DNA from: Halothece sp. PCC 7418
GTDB lineage: Bacteria; Cyanobacteriota; Cyanobacteriia; Cyanobacteriales; Rubidibacteraceae
Assembly (NCBI RefSeq): GCF_000317635.1
Contig: NC_019779.1
Span: 744,001-808,000 of the forward strand
Direction of reading: 5' to 3'
Length of the DNA: 64,000 bases
The position numbers were made by a program, and so were the translations under genes. Numbering within the stretch: position 1 is the first letter of the stretch; each line of letters begins with the position of its first letter. This document shows, piece by piece, positions 52,699-63,225 of this stretch. Under the pieces are notes generated by a model. It had not been told where the DNA came from. It saw only the letters and a program-made list of their open reading frames with translations, and made no database searches.

Positions 52699-55181
52699 AT
52701 TTCAACAATCGGAATGACTTGGGTAATCGTTTCTTCGGCTTTCAGGTTGACAGCGCGATCGCCCACGCCATCTTTCCCCCAGATAGCAACGTCTTTCATC
52801 GTTAAGGAGAAGACCCGCCCTTGATCGCTTAACAGTTTGACGACCTTGGTTTCAGTTTCTGCTGCAACCATTCCCACAACGCGATCGCTGATGCTGGTAA
52901 ATTGAAGACATTGTGTGCCAATATCGTTACGACTTCCGCGCCGAATGGTACTCACAGGGATGCGTTTGGCATAACCCAGTTGTGAGACGAGCAGAATAGA
53001 GGCTTCTCCTGATAGCGAGACACAGCCGACGGCTTCTTCTTGTTGACGTAAACGGGTGGCGAGGTTTCCTTGGGCGGTTCGTCCCATTTGTGGGATTTGT
53101 TGATCATTGACGAGAAAACGGAGAATCCGACCACCAGAGGTCGCAAGGAGGAAATTTTGATCTTCTGTGGTCAAACATAAATCAACAACGCGATCGCGCT
53201 CTTTTAATTTCACTAAACTCAATCCCCGATTACCAATACTCGCAATATCAGCAGTAGCCAACCGCTTAATCCGTCCTTGTTGGGTTAGCAAAATAACATC
53301 TTTTTCTGGAAGAGGGAGGTGAGACAAAGGCGTTTCTTCGGTTTTGGCGGGAATCCCCTGTAAGACTTTGTTGAGAGATGTATTTTGTTTTTGATACATC
53401 GGGGGAATACTCTCAGTTTTCAGGCTGTAGGCTTTTCCAGCATCGGTAATCGTGATTAAAGATTGCTCTGTATGCAACGGACTACGGAAAACAACAAAAT
53501 CCTTATTTTTATTCCCTTTTTCGTTTGTTGCTTCTGGTGTCCAATAAACACTTCCTTGTCGCGTAATTTCTAAAATTGCCGAGTCTGGGGGTGCAGTTGG
53601 CGGTTTGGCCACAGGTGCAGCGTCTCCTTGATTCCCTTTCGCTTTGGACTTAGAAGGAGAGGGTGAGGTTTCTGTTGTTGATGGGGAAATAATGCGCGTC
53701 CGTCGTTCGTTTCCATAGCGTTTTTTCAGCGATCGCAGTTCTTTTTTCAGGGCTTTTAATAACTCATGGCGATCGGATAACAGGGTGTCGAGATGGGTAA
53801 TTTCTTCTCGCAAATCATTGACTTCTGCTTCTAACTTTTGGCGTTCTAATCCCGTCAAACGGCGCATTGGCATCGCGAGAATGGAGTCCCCTTGTTCCTC
53901 ACTAATCCCTAACTGTACCTGTAATTGGGCTTTCGCGGTACTGCCATCAGGTGCATTCCGCAGAATATCAATCACAGCATCAAGATGATTTAATGCAGCC
54001 AGTAACCCTTCCGCAATGTGTAACCGTTTCCGCGCTACTTCTAACTGATGGGTATATTGGCGAGTGAGCGTTTCTTCCCGAAAGGATAAGAAATTCTCCA
54101 ATAATTCCCGCAAGGACAACTGACAAGGCTTATTATTCACCAACGCCAACATAATTGTCCCAAAATTGGATTGCAGCGCAGTCTGGTGATACAGTTGCCC
54201 CAAAACATGATCGGGAGAAGCATCTCGTTTTAATTCAATAACCACTCGCACTCCAGTGCGGTCACTTTCATCCCTAATATCTGCAATGCCTTCGATCCGT
54301 CCCGCATTCACTAACTCAGCAACTTTTTCAATCCATCCCGCTTTATTCACCTGAAAGGGAAACTCAGTGACTACCAGTGCAGTCCGATCGCGCTTCCGTT
54401 TGCCAAGATTAAGATGTTCCACATTCACCACACCACGCACCCGAATCGTTCCCCGACCCGTGCGATACGCATCCCGAATCCCTTCCCCATCAATAATTTC
54501 GCCCCCAGTGGGGAAATCAGGACCTGGAATTAACTCCCATAACTTCTCATCAGGTAAATCAGGCTTATCAATGAGTTTAATTAACCCATCTACCACTTCC
54601 CCTAAGTTGTGCGGGGGAATATTGGTCGCCATCCCCACTGCAATTCCTGAACAGCCGTTAAGCAATAGAAGGGGTAATTGTGCTGGGAGGACAACCGGTT
54701 CTTGTTGAGAATTATCAAAGTTATCAACAAAATCAACCGTTGCTTCACCAATATTACTGAGGAGAGAATCATGGGCGATCGCGGCGAGACGGGTTTCCGT
54801 GTAACGCATCGCAGCAGGGGGATCATTATCCAACGAGCCAAAATTGCCATGTCCCGACAACAGAGGATAACGGGAAGAAAACTCTTGCACCATCCGCACC
54901 AGCGCATCGTACACCGCTTGGTCGCCATGAGGGTGATATTTCCCGAGAACATCCCCCACCACACGGGCGCATTTGCGAAAGGGACGATCGGGCGTTAATC
55001 CTAACTCGTGCATTGCATACAGAATGCGTCGATGAACAGGCTTTAAACCGTCCCGCACATCGGGGAGGGCGCGTCCCACAATGACACTCATGGCATATTC
55101 AAGATAGGACTGTTCCATTTCTGTATGGAGTGCAGTGGGGATAATTTGATTACCACCAATAAGATTTAACTGTTTTGCCAT
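52695..55181 (-). CDS. gyrA: DNA gyrase subunit A
   Basis: The product has 828 residues. It is the DNA-cleaving subunit of the supercoiling topoisomerase. The breakage-reunion domain shows [38 protein letters not shown] and the catalytic tyrosine in [11 protein letters not shown]. Pinwheel repeats fill the C-terminal part, including [14 protein letters not shown] proline-, serine- and lysine-rich insert ([20 protein letters not shown]) separates the domains. The stop TGA (52697-52695) lies in the tail of an IS-like element, so the last residues after VIPIVEI may have been changed by that insertion. A ParC-like paralogue is a less likely reading. Confidence 0.92.
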   Translation of the reverse strand: MAKQLNLIGGNQIIPTALHTEMEQSYLEYAMSVIVGRALPDVRDGLKPVHRRILYAMHELGLTPDRPFRKCARVVGDVLGKYHPHGDQAVYDALVRMVQEFSSRYPLLSGHGNFGSLDNDPPAAMRYTETRLAAIAHDSLLSNIGEATVDFVDNFDNSQQEPVVLPAQLPLLLLNGCSGIAVGMATNIPPHNLGEVVDGLIKLIDKPDLPDEKLWELIPGPDFPTGGEIIDGEGIRDAYRTGRGTIRVRGVVNVEHLNLGKRKRDRTALVVTEFPFQVNKAGWIEKVAELVNAGRIEGIADIRDESDRTGVRVVIELKRDASPDHVLGQLYHQTALQSNFGTIMLALVNNKPCQLSLRELLENFLSFREETLTRQYTHQLEVARKRLHIAEGLLAALNHLDAVIDILRNAPDGSTAKAQLQVQLGISEEQGDSILAMPMRRLTGLERQKLEAEVNDLREEITHLDTLLSDRHELLKALKKELRSLKKRYGNERRTRIISPSTTETSPSPSKSKAKGNQGDAAPVAKPPTAPPDSAILEITRQGSVYWTPEATNEKGNKNKDFVVFRSPLHTEQSLITITDAGKAYSLKTESIPPMYQKQNTSLNKVLQGIPAKTEETPLSHLPLPEKDVILLTQQGRIKRLATADIASIGNRGLSLVKLKERDRVVDLCLTTEDQNFLLATSGGRILRFLVNDQQIPQMGRTAQGNLATRLRQQEEAVGCVSLSGEASILLVSQLGYAKRIPVSTIRRGSRNDIGTQCLQFTSISDRVVGMVAAETETKVVKLLSDQGRVFSLTMKDVAIWGKDGVGDRAVNLKAEETITQVIPIVEI

Positions 55182-55217
55182 TCCCGTTACCTATGCTGCT
55201 GTTGGAGAGACTGTTAT

Positions 55218-56126
55218 TTACTGTTGATCAGGTGCGTTGATTTGTAAACGACTTAAGGTTGCTTCCATCACTGGTGAGGCAAAAAAGTCTTCGGTATCTG
55301 CAAGTAACTTTTCTCCCCAGAGATTTTCTTCTAAGAATTCGAGGTTAGCATACCGACTGTCTGAACTGAGAGCGTTTTTTCCCAGCGCGATCGCTTCTTG
55401 GCGCTTTCCTTGGTGATAAAGGGCGACCGCGATCGCGAGTTTGGGTTCGGTTGCATTCTCTGCGATTTCTGCTGCCATGCGCCATTTTTCAACAGCAGCA
55501 TTGAGTTTACCCTGTTCGTATTCAATTAAGCCAATATTATTGATAGCGGGCCAAAACCCTTCTTCTAAGTTTGCTGCTTTTTCATAAGACGCGATCGCGC
55601 TGTCATATTCACTGGTTTTCAGATAAGCATTCCCAATATCAAATAAGGCTTCTGGCGAGTCGGGCTTCAAATTTAACCCTGCTTTTAACTCCTGAATCGC
55701 TTGTTCATAATTCCCTTGTTGAAAATAGGCTGACCCCAGAGTAAATAGCACTTGTGGCTCTTCTGGCGCAAGTGCATGGGCTTTTTGCAACGCCATCAGG
55801 GCTTGATCGAGGTTTTCGTTTCTCGCTTCTAGAGTGCCCAAAATGAACCAAGGTTGATAAGCCTCTGGTGCGAGTTGTGTGGCTACTTTTGCGCGGGCTA
55901 ATGCAGCATCATATTGTTGAAACCGTACCAACTGTGCTGCATCTTGAGCAAGGGCTAACCCCTGTTCTTCTAAATTTTCAAAATCTGGTTCTAATGTGTG
56001 TGGGAGTAAGGCTTGGGCGTGAGATGCAGGGACAGCCAGACCCCACATCCCCGCGCAAGCCACCAGAGAAATTAACCAATTGTGCTTTAACCCCATAGCG
56101 CCTCTTGCTTTAAGCGTTGTTGTCAC
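55218..56126 (-). CDS. TPR-repeat protein, probably exported
   Basis: The product has 302 residues. After a basic start, the segment WLISLVACAGMWGLAVPASHA is a signal peptide with an AxA cleavage site. From residue 60 to 250 there are about five to six tetratricopeptide repeats (for example YQPWFILGTLEARNENLDQA and AYFQQGNYEQAIQELKAG). Such proteins serve as assembly scaffolds in the periplasm or thylakoid lumen; the partner is unknown. It begins 37 bp before gyrA on the same strand and may be co-transcribed. M11 (MGLKHNW) is an alternative start giving a tighter signal peptide. Confidence 0.8.
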   Translation of the reverse strand: MTTTLKARGAMGLKHNWLISLVACAGMWGLAVPASHAQALLPHTLEPDFENLEEQGLALAQDAAQLVRFQQYDAALARAKVATQLAPEAYQPWFILGTLEARNENLDQALMALQKAHALAPEEPQVLFTLGSAYFQQGNYEQAIQELKAGLNLKPDSPEALFDIGNAYLKTSEYDSAIASYEKAANLEEGFWPAINNIGLIEYEQGKLNAAVEKWRMAAEIAENATEPKLAIAVALYHQGKRQEAIALGKNALSSDSRYANLEFLEENLWGEKLLADTEDFFASPVMEATLSRLQINAPDQQ

Positions 56127-56168
56127 TCTTGTCTTAAGATAGTTCAGGACACCGATATTTTTTCAACG

Positions 56169-56645
56169 ATGACCATAACCATCAAGTTAACTCAAGATAG
56201 CATTGATCGTTTAGACTTATCACCTGTTCAAACGCAACTGGACTCAATTTTAAGTAGTGGAAGCCTAACCGAATACGAACAACAATTTCAATTTGAGATT
56301 GATTATCCGCGAGACCCCACAGATCCTCGGGAACTTTCGGAGATTCCAGAAATTCGGCTTTGGTTTTTACGGCTAGACACGGTTTATCCTTGGTTTATCT
56401 TCTTTCTCGACTGGCGTAATGGCGAGTTAGCCCGTTATACTGCCATGTTAGTTCCCCACCAGTTTAGTCGCGCCGAAGGGATTCAATTTAACCCCGAAGC
56501 CTTAGAAATTTTTGTAATGAGAAAAGTTTTTGTGCTCTACGATTGGCTACAAGCGCAACAAATTTCAGGTTATGGGCGCATTATTTCTTTTAGTCAGATG
56601 TTGGGCTATGAGGTAGATGAATCGTTCTTCAAAAGTGTCACTTAG
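56169..56645 (+). CDS. CRR6-like NDH-1 maturation factor
   Basis: The product has 158 residues. The sequence EYEQQFQFEIDYPRDPTDP and IRLWFLRLDTVYPWFIFFLD fit the CRR6 family, which in plants and cyanobacteria assists maturation of the NdhI subunit of the photosynthetic NDH-1 complex. The C-terminus has MRKVFVLYDWLQAQQISGYG. It is divergent from the TPR gene with 42 bp between start codons, so the two promoters must overlap. Confidence 0.8.
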   Translation: MTITIKLTQDSIDRLDLSPVQTQLDSILSSGSLTEYEQQFQFEIDYPRDPTDPRELSEIPEIRLWFLRLDTVYPWFIFFLDWRNGELARYTAMLVPHQFSRAEGIQFNPEALEIFVMRKVFVLYDWLQAQQISGYGRIISFSQMLGYEVDESFFKSVT

Positions 56646-56665
56646 AATTAAAGATGCCAACGGTC

Positions 56666-57550
56666 TTACCCCCCCATCTTCATATCTCCGCGATCGCCAT
56701 CTAACAGCATCACTTCTCCCACGGGTAAAGCAGCATTTGCCCCATCATGTCCAAAGGGTAAATTAGAAACAATAGGACAATTTAAATCCGCAGCGCGATC
56801 GCGCAATACTTCCTCAACACTCCAACTGACAGTTTCGGCGGGGGCTTGACAACGACTAAACCGCCCTAACGCCAACCCGCCAATTTTGTCCAAGACACCC
56901 GATAATCGCCATTGTGTGAGCATTCTGTCAATGCGATATGGAGCTTCGGTTACATCTTCTAAAGCCAGAATCACCCCTTCTAAACAAGGTTGTAATGGTG
57001 TTCCCAACAAATGCGTCGCAACGGTTAAGTTAGCAGGGAGTAACCTTCCGCTAACCCTTCCACCGCCCCAACCTTTACCTTTTAAGGGGGGAAGTTCTTG
57101 TCCTTCGAGATAACCAAACAAACGTTCAATCGACCAATGGGGTTCTTCTCCTAAAGTTGTCAAAACTGGACCATGTAACCCCATAATCCCTTGCTGGTAA
57201 AGACTCCATAGCAACGCTGTCACATCTGAGAAACCGATTAACCACTTTGGGGTTACAGACATTTCCCAAGACCATTGTTCCAGTAAGCGCATACTGCCAT
57301 AGCCCCCACGACTGCAAAGAATCGCTTTATAATCTGGGTTCGTCCATGCTTCATGCAATGTATAACGGCGGTGTTCGTCGCTTCCAGCAAGGTAACTGTT
57401 CCTTTCGTGGGGAGAAATTAATTCCACGTGATACCGACTGCGCCAAATGGCTAACCCTTTCTCAAATTGTTCTTTTTCTTTTAAGGCCCCACTAGGAGAA
57501 ATAACGGCAACAGTGTCATTGGGTTGAAGGCAAGGAGGAGATAAAAGCAT
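56666..57550 (-). CDS. LD-carboxypeptidase (peptidase S66 family)
   Basis: The product has 294 residues when started at ATG 57550. Enzymes of this family remove the terminal D-alanine from murein tetrapeptides, or confer microcin C resistance in the MccF branch. The catalytic serine is in IGFSDVTALLW, the glutamate region in LALEDVTEAPYRIDRML, and the histidine in LPFGHDGANAALPVG. Residues around LPPLKGKGWGGGRVSG are encoded by a degenerate copy of the dispersed C/G-tract repeat that also interrupts cas3. It ends before the convergent crr6-like gene. Confidence 0.85.
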   Translation of the reverse strand: MLLSPPCLQPNDTVAVISPSGALKEKEQFEKGLAIWRSRYHVELISPHERNSYLAGSDEHRRYTLHEAWTNPDYKAILCSRGGYGSMRLLEQWSWEMSVTPKWLIGFSDVTALLWSLYQQGIMGLHGPVLTTLGEEPHWSIERLFGYLEGQELPPLKGKGWGGGRVSGRLLPANLTVATHLLGTPLQPCLEGVILALEDVTEAPYRIDRMLTQWRLSGVLDKIGGLALGRFSRCQAPAETVSWSVEEVLRDRAADLNCPIVSNLPFGHDGANAALPVGEVMLLDGDRGDMKMGG

Positions 57551-57562
57551 GATCAAACTTCA

Positions 57563-58663
57563 TCAATACACGGGTAGGGTAAAGTGGAAACAACTGCCCC
57601 GATTCGCATCGCTATCCACCCAAATTTGTCCATAATGGGCGCGTACCACTTGGCGACACAAAGAAAGCCCCAAACCATACCCTTCCTTGGCTTCATCCCG
57701 TTTTAAGCGCACATGACCTTCAAAAATTTGTTCTCGTTGCTCTGGCGGAATCCCAGGACCATCATCACAAACTGTTACCTGAATTTTCTGGGAGGTGCGA
57801 TGGAGAATGGAAACCTTAATTGTTCCTTCATCAGGGGTGTATTTAACAGCATTATCCAGTAAATTAACCCAAACCTGTCGAATTAATTCTTGATCGGCAT
57901 GAGCATCAGGAACATCTTGGGGTAAGTCTTTTTTTAGCTGTAATGATTTGCGAGCAAATGTCTCTTCAAATTGCTCTAAAATATCATTGCCAAGGGTCTG
58001 CAAGTTGAGTTTTTGGGGATGGATTTGCAACTCAGCATTTTTCCCCCGCGCCGTTTGCAAAATGTCGGTAATCATCCGATTCATAATGCGAAACTGAGTC
58101 TGGGCTTGCTTGAAAATTTGTTTTTTAATTTTTTCCACTCGCTGGGGATCAGGGTTTTGGTCAGTTAATTCTAAAGTTTCCATCGCAATGGAAGCAGCAG
58201 TGAGAGGATTACGCAAATCATGCGCTAACATCGCTAGCACTTGATCTTTAAATTTAATTTGTTCGTTGAGTTCTTGATTTTCTTGCTTGAGACGAAAAAT
58301 TTCATCAGAAAGCCGAATTAACTCTGTCGAATAGGTAACTGACTCATTGGTGGATGAAGCATCTTCTGCTTCCTCTGATGATTCTTGTTGTGCACTTTCC
58401 ACCCAAGACGGCCATGATTGTTCCAGTTGGGCAACTAGGTTAGTTCCTGCGATGGTTTGGCGAGGAGTGGGTGTAATTTTGACTAATGCGGGGGTTGCGA
58501 CTAAGCGAAAATGCTCAGCTAAATGGGGCTGCTCCGCAACATTAATCATTTGTAATTCAAAGGGATAGTCATCTTTGAGAGCTTGGAGGTAGCTTTTTAT
58601 TCCTTGGATATGCTCTTGAGAGCTCGATCGCTCATCAATGAACAAGAGTAGCTGTAGTGGCAC
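57563..58663 (-). CDS. sasA: Circadian histidine kinase SasA
   Basis: The product has 366 residues. Residues 1-90 are a KaiB-like thioredoxin fold (MPLQLLLFIDERSSSQEHIQ...) that binds KaiC. An acidic serine-rich linker and coiled coil follow. Then comes the kinase: phosphorylated H148 in LAMLAHDLRNPLTA, N box NLLDNAVKYTP, G1 DDGPGIP, and G2 GYGLGLSLC. SasA senses KaiC and phosphorylates RpaA to drive rhythmic transcription. The gene lies 12 bp upstream of the LD-carboxypeptidase start, suggesting co-transcription. Confidence 0.93.
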   Translation of the reverse strand: MPLQLLLFIDERSSSQEHIQGIKSYLQALKDDYPFELQMINVAEQPHLAEHFRLVATPALVKITPTPRQTIAGTNLVAQLEQSWPSWVESAQQESSEEAEDASSTNESVTYSTELIRLSDEIFRLKQENQELNEQIKFKDQVLAMLAHDLRNPLTAASIAMETLELTDQNPDPQRVEKIKKQIFKQAQTQFRIMNRMITDILQTARGKNAELQIHPQKLNLQTLGNDILEQFEETFARKSLQLKKDLPQDVPDAHADQELIRQVWVNLLDNAVKYTPDEGTIKVSILHRTSQKIQVTVCDDGPGIPPEQREQIFEGHVRLKRDEAKEGYGLGLSLCRQVVRAHYGQIWVDSDANRGSCFHFTLPVY

Positions 58664-58868
58664 TATCTTTTATCTATCCTCTTCATGCGTATTAGAAGTC
58701 GATTGCTCTTGACAACCTAGCCCTAAGATATCAACTTTAAGCAAAATTTAGCAGAAGGGTTGAGAATCCTACCTTGCGGTTAGTGATCAGAAAAACAGGG
58801 AAGAAACTCTTGCTGGTCGTTTGGGGAAGCCTCACCCAGATCGCAGCGTGCGATTGGGCGGATGTGAT

Positions 58869-59039
58869 TTAGGAGATGGTAAATGTAACTAATAATAAAC
58901 CCCCAATCAATAACAGGGAGAGACCCCCCATGATGATATAATTGCGTTTTTGCTTTTTATTGGGGGCATCGGCAACATACATTTTTGGCTGTACGGCAAA
59001 ATTATTGAGGCGACCGCCATCTTCTTCGGTATATGGCAT
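58869..59039 (-). CDS. psb34: Small light-harvesting-like protein, Psb34-like
   Basis: The product has 56 residues: MPYTEEDGGRLNNFAVQPKM, then YVADAPNKKQKRNYIIMG and a single membrane helix LSLLLIGGLLLVTFTIS. It matches the ssl1498/Psb34 family, a single-helix protein attached to photosystem II assembly intermediates near CP47. I start at 59039; the longer frame to 59135 adds a basic stretch encoded by the AT-rich leader. It is monocistronic. Confidence 0.8.
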   Translation of the reverse strand: MPYTEEDGGRLNNFAVQPKMYVADAPNKKQKRNYIIMGGLSLLLIGGLLLVTFTIS

Positions 59040-59245
59040 ACTAAAATCCTTATTTTTTATACTGCGTTGCCATATATTAGTAAATTGTGCTGGTTTAGTT
59101 AAGTATTTTTTCCGTTTTTTTACATTTCTTTGCATTTTCTGGAATCAGCATTCGTGACCAAACCAATCAGAAAAAATAGTCCAGATGGCTTTCCTCTGAC
59201 CACTTAAAATAGAAACAGTCGTTATTTGGACTCGCCTCTTTAATT

Positions 59246-59506
59246 ATGATTAGTCTAGAGCAAGTAGAAACCATGATCAAAAACCAACTCCCCGATGCAG
59301 AAGTGAAAGTGCAAGATTTAACGGGTGGGGGCGATCATTTAGAAGCGATCGTGATTTCCTCGGAGTTTGAGGGGAAAACACGGGTTAAACAACATCAAAT
59401 GGTGTATGGGGCTTTACAAGAGGCAATGGCCTCAGAAGCCATTCATGCTCTCGCGCTGAAAACTTACACTCCGACAGCTTGGCAACAAGCAAGTCAAACG
59501 GTTTAA
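59246..59506 (+). CDS. BolA family protein
   Basis: The product has 86 residues with the BolA pattern: [35 protein letters not shown], then [20 protein letters not shown]. BolA proteins bind Fe-S clusters together with monothiol glutaredoxins. The conserved histidine is in KQHQMVYG. The Grx4-type glutaredoxin gene begins 39 bp downstream on the same strand, the expected partner, so the two probably form an operon for iron-sulfur handling. Confidence 0.9.
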   Translation: MISLEQVETMIKNQLPDAEVKVQDLTGGGDHLEAIVISSEFEGKTRVKQHQMVYGALQEAMASEAIHALALKTYTPTAWQQASQTV

Positions 59507-59545
59507 AAGTTATTGTGTACTTAAACTGAAAATATAGAATTGACT

Positions 59546-59869
59546 ATGGCACCCGAAGTTAAACAACGGATCGAAGATTTAGTTAATAGCAACAAAGTTT
59601 TTGTTTTCATGAAGGGAACGAAGTTAATGCCCCAGTGTGGCTTTTCTAATAATGTCGTGCAAATCTTAAACGTGATGGGCGTTCCCTATGAAACTTATGA
59701 TGTTTTAGATGATCCTGAAGTTCGTCAAGGGATTAAAGAATATTCCAATTGGCCAACCATCCCGCAAGTTTACTTAAATGGAGAGTTTGTGGGCGGTTGT
59801 GACATTATGATTGAACTGTATCAAAATAATGAGTTACAGCAAATGCTAGAGGTTGCCCTTGCCTCTTAA
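59546..59869 (+). CDS. grxD: Monothiol glutaredoxin (Grx4/GrxD type)
   Basis: The product has 107 residues. The CGFS active site appears in [14 protein letters not shown], with KGTKLMPQ before it and [20 protein letters not shown] after it for glutathione binding. Monothiol glutaredoxins of this class carry a [2Fe-2S] cluster with glutathione and pass it on, often with BolA, which is encoded just upstream. The start is the ATG at 59546; a TTG two codons earlier is not needed. A hairpin at 59904-59938 ends the operon. Confidence 0.94.
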   Translation: MAPEVKQRIEDLVNSNKVFVFMKGTKLMPQCGFSNNVVQILNVMGVPYETYDVLDDPEVRQGIKEYSNWPTIPQVYLNGEFVGGCDIMIELYQNNELQQMLEVALAS

Positions 59870-59903
59870 ATCAGTGTAATCAAACACAATAAGCACCCCG
59901 AGT

Positions 59904-59938
59904 AACTAGTGATTCCGATCTAGGATCAATCACTAGTT
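59904..59938. terminator. Bidirectional hairpin terminator
   Basis: AACTAGTGATT (59904-59914) pairs perfectly with AATCACTAGTT (59928-59938). It lies between grxD and the convergent DUF6761 gene, 34 bp and 22 bp from their stops. Confidence 0.7.
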
Positions 59939-59960
59939 GCTGCTTAGGTGAGAAAAAACG

Positions 59961-60203
59961 CTAGTAGAAATCAGGCTCAGGCAAAACCGCTTCAAAGTTA
60001 GAGCGATCGCGCAAAAACCTGAGGGCTTCTTCTTCTAAACGATTTAACTGATAAGGTTCGAGAACATTAGCTGAGCGCAAACCAGCGAGGTAACCATCAA
60101 CATAGAGTCGCAGTTCATTAAAGCGATAACCGCGATGCCAATAATCAACCATCGCATCTGTTAAATGTTGGTAGTAACGAACGGCTGTAGAATCTTGAAG
60201 CAT
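59961..60203 (-). CDS. Cyanobacterial DUF6761-type small protein
   Basis: The product has 80 residues, mostly helical: YYQHLTDAMVDYWHRGYRFN followed by ELRLYVDGYLAGLRSANVLE and ending PEPDFY. I recall this as a small family restricted to cyanobacteria (DUF6761); no function is known to me. It is downstream of gap2 on the same strand, separated by the gap2 terminator, so it probably has its own promoter in the 60204-60261 stretch. Confidence 0.65.
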   Translation of the reverse strand: MLQDSTAVRYYQHLTDAMVDYWHRGYRFNELRLYVDGYLAGLRSANVLEPYQLNRLEEEALRFLRDRSNFEAVLPEPDFY

Positions 60204-60261
60204 GGCTATAAATGAACATCATGATCGGGTAGTACCCCCATCTTAAGCCAAAACCCCTAAT

Positions 60262-60287
60262 AAAAACCGTGAGGAAACTCCCCACGG
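60262..60287 (-). terminator. Rho-independent terminator of gap2
   Basis: On the - strand CCGTGGGGAGTTTCCTCACGG folds into a hairpin and is followed by five Ts. It lies about 30 bp after the gap2 stop. Confidence 0.8.
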
Positions 60288-60316
60288 CGGATTAAATTTC
60301 TAAAAATTGCTTCGGG

Positions 60317-61333
60317 TTAGGATTTCCATTTTTGAGCAACCACTTCCGCGAGATCAACAACGCGCTGAGAGTACCCCCATTCATTGTCGTACCAAGCAAT
60401 TACTTTTACAAAGTCGCCATTCATGACCATCGTTAAACTACCATCCACAATGGAGGAAGCATCATTCCCCTGATAATCCGAGGAAACAAGGGGTAATTCG
60501 GTGTATTCAATAATCCCTTTCATTGAGCTATTGGCAGCTTCATGGACGACTTCATTCACTTGTTCTGCAATTGTGGGTTTTTCCACTTGAGCCACAAAGT
60601 CAACCACAGAAACGTTTGGGGTGGGAACTCGCATCGCAATCCCGCTTAATTTTCCTTGTAACTCGGGAATCACAAGAGCGACTGCTTTGGCTGCACCAGT
60701 GCTGGTGGGAACAATATTCACGGCTGCTGCTCTTGCCCGACGGAGATCACGGTGGCTAGCATCGAGAATACGTTGGTCTCCTGTATAACTGTGGGTTGTG
60801 GTCATCATCCCTTTGACAATCCCAAAGTGTTCATGGAGCACTTTCACCACAGGTGCAAGACAATTAGTGGTACAGCTAGCATTACTAACAACATTGTGTT
60901 TGTCATGGTCATATTCTTCATGATTCACACCAACCACATAAGTCCCAACATTGCCACCCTTACCAGGGGCAGTAATGAGGACTTTCTTTGCCCCTGCTGC
61001 AATGTGTTGTGAGGCTTTTTCTTCGGACGTAAAAACCCCAGTCGATTCAATAACAAGGTCAATATTCCAAGAATCCCAAGGTAAATTTAAGGGATTCCGA
61101 TCAGAGCAACACTTGATGGTTTTTCCGTTAACTGTGATGCTATCTTCGTCATGGGTAATCTCTGCTTTCAGATTCCCTAACATCGAGTCGTATTTCAGTA
61201 AATGAGCATTGGTTTTCGGGTCGGAGGTATCGTTGAGACCAACGACTTCTAAGCCAGTATTTTCCCGTTCTAACCAGCAACGTAAAAAGTTGCGTCCAAT
61301 GCGTCCGAATCCGTTAATGGCTACTCTAATCAC
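60317..61333 (-). CDS. gap2: Glyceraldehyde-3-phosphate dehydrogenase, Gap2 type
   Basis: The product has 338 residues. The NAD(P)-binding start is [20 protein letters not shown] and the catalytic cysteine is in [15 protein letters not shown]. The phrases [20 protein letters not shown] and [16 protein letters not shown] are typical of cyanobacterial and plastid Gap2, the form that works in the Calvin cycle with NADPH and is controlled by CP12. The stretch [17 protein letters not shown] is at the C-terminus. It is followed by a clear terminator. Confidence 0.95.
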   Translation of the reverse strand: MIRVAINGFGRIGRNFLRCWLERENTGLEVVGLNDTSDPKTNAHLLKYDSMLGNLKAEITHDEDSITVNGKTIKCCSDRNPLNLPWDSWNIDLVIESTGVFTSEEKASQHIAAGAKKVLITAPGKGGNVGTYVVGVNHEEYDHDKHNVVSNASCTTNCLAPVVKVLHEHFGIVKGMMTTTHSYTGDQRILDASHRDLRRARAAAVNIVPTSTGAAKAVALVIPELQGKLSGIAMRVPTPNVSVVDFVAQVEKPTIAEQVNEVVHEAANSSMKGIIEYTELPLVSSDYQGNDASSIVDGSLTMVMNGDFVKVIAWYDNEWGYSQRVVDLAEVVAQKWKS

Positions 61334-61782
61334 TCTCTATTCGCCCCCTTGATGAAGCTCGATAACATTAATTTATTCTTAACGACACTGATCATACCGT
61401 AAAGTCTGCACCAGACGAAAGATAACGATCATTAGTTTTTATGCACTACCCTCATGAGGTGTGTCAACTGTTATCTCCTGGAAAAAAAATTAGTTTAAAC
61501 TTGACAATGTACTCAGTTTTTGTTTATATCTGAGTCGGAATTCTGGAAGAAAAATTAAGGGATAACCAAACCGGTAAACCCCCTAGGTGTAGCTGCGGAT
61601 CAAAGAAAACATAATGATTGTTCATCAACGGCTTAAGCGAGCTTAAGTGCAGTGGTGATAGGCTGCCTACTGATTTTTCTGATGGGTCATGGATGATGAG
61701 TTAGAAACTGAAGATTCCAGTTCAATAACTCAAAGATGGTGTTTAATCAAAAAGATATGTACTTGGGTGTGGTGGAAGTTTA
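61334..61782 (+). other. Intergenic region between divergent gap2 and murC
   Basis: There is no gene in 449 bp. A good + strand promoter is present: TTGACA at 61501-61506, 17 bp, then TTATAT at 61524-61529, giving a murC 5' leader of about 245 nt. ACCCTCATGAGGTGT at about 61447 is a small palindrome. The leader has GCTTAAGCGAGCTTAAG (about 61630), a short direct repeat. A cis-acting control element is possible; I recognise no riboswitch. Confidence 0.5.
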
Positions 61783-63225
61783 ATGAGTGGTTTAAATTCA
61801 GTTGATTTTAAGGGAAAGCCCTTTCATTTTATTGGCATTGGTGGAATTGGAATGTCAGCATTAGCCTACATTCTCGCTAAGCGGGAAATTCCCATTACAG
61901 GCTCAGATTTACGTTCGAGCGCAATTACAGAGCGTTTAAAGGTCGTGGGAGCGCATATTTTTTCGTCTCAGGAGGGAAGAAATTTAGATTATTTTTTCTC
62001 CGCTCAATCTCAAAATCTGGTGTCCACAGATGATCAAGACTGCTTACCGCAGGTGATTTGCTCAACCGCGATTCATCCTGATAATAGTGAATATCAAGCT
62101 GCTTTGGCAAGGGGCTGCCCAATTTTTCATCGCTCTGATGTGCTTGCTGGGTTAGTCGCGGAATATGAAAGCATTGCGGTGGCGGGAACACATGGCAAGA
62201 CAACCACGAGTAGTTTACTGGGTTATGTTTTGTTAGAGGCTGGGATTGATCCGACTGTGGTGGTGGGAGGAGAAGTGGCTGCTTGGGAAGGGAATGCTCG
62301 GGTTGGCGAAGGGCGTTATTTAGTGGCGGAAGCGGATGAATCGGATGGGTCTTTGGTGAAATTAAAGCCCGCGATCGGTATCGTTACCAATATTGAATTA
62401 GATCATCCTGACCATTATCAGAGTTTATCAGCCGTGGTGGATATTTTTCAAACCTTTGCTGAACAAACTGAAACATTAATTGGATGTATTGATTGTGAAA
62501 CGGTACGGGAGACTTTACAACCTGATATTAGTTATAGCTTAGATTGTAATCAAGGAGCAGATTATACAGTAACGGATATTACTTATCATGGACAGGGGGC
62601 AAAAGCCACTGTTTGGGAACAGGGGAAAGCACTGGGTGAGCTCAACTTAAAGTTATTGGGTTGTCATAATTTGAGTAATGCTTTGGCGGTGATAGCAGCA
62701 GCGAGAAAAATTGGGATTGAGTTTGAGGTTATCGCCAGCGCGATCGCGCAATTTACTGGGGCAAAACGACGCTTTGAAATCTATGGCGAAGAAAATGGCA
62801 TTCTCTTTGTAGATGATTACGCCCATCATCCCAGCGAACTGCTTGCAACCCTTGCTGGGGCAAAATTACGAGTTGAAAGTCAACAAGCCCAACGTCTGGT
62901 TGCCATTTTTCAACCCCATCGCTACAGTCGCACCGCTGCGTTTTTGCAAGAATTTGCCACTGCTTTTAAGTCAGCAGACTTAGTGGTGTTAACGGATGTT
63001 TATAGTGCTGGAGAAAGTCCCACTGATATCAATGGGGAACAATTAGCCCAACTGATGACTCAATATCATTCAGATGTAATTTATCATCAAGATTTATCTT
63101 CTCTCTCCAATCGCTTAAGAGACATTTTACGTCCTGGGGATATTGCGCTTTTTCTCGGTGCAGGAAATCTGAATCAAATTATCCCCGAAACGATGACCTG
63201 TGTAACGGAAAAAAAAGCAGCATGA
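61783..63225 (+). CDS. murC: UDP-N-acetylmuramate--L-alanine ligase
   Basis: The product has 480 residues. MurC adds the first amino acid to UDP-MurNAc in peptidoglycan synthesis. The Rossmann start GIGGIGMSALAYILAKR, the ATP loop VAGTHGKTTTSSLLGYVL, the EADESDGSL segment and the DDYAHHPSELLATLAG motif are all in place. The stop overlaps the murB start (ATGA), so the two genes are translationally coupled, the usual cyanobacterial pair. Confidence 0.96.
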   Translation: MSGLNSVDFKGKPFHFIGIGGIGMSALAYILAKREIPITGSDLRSSAITERLKVVGAHIFSSQEGRNLDYFFSAQSQNLVSTDDQDCLPQVICSTAIHPDNSEYQAALARGCPIFHRSDVLAGLVAEYESIAVAGTHGKTTTSSLLGYVLLEAGIDPTVVVGGEVAAWEGNARVGEGRYLVAEADESDGSLVKLKPAIGIVTNIELDHPDHYQSLSAVVDIFQTFAEQTETLIGCIDCETVRETLQPDISYSLDCNQGADYTVTDITYHGQGAKATVWEQGKALGELNLKLLGCHNLSNALAVIAAARKIGIEFEVIASAIAQFTGAKRRFEIYGEENGILFVDDYAHHPSELLATLAGAKLRVESQQAQRLVAIFQPHRYSRTAAFLQEFATAFKSADLVVLTDVYSAGESPTDINGEQLAQLMTQYHSDVIYHQDLSSLSNRLRDILRPGDIALFLGAGNLNQIIPETMTCVTEKKAA

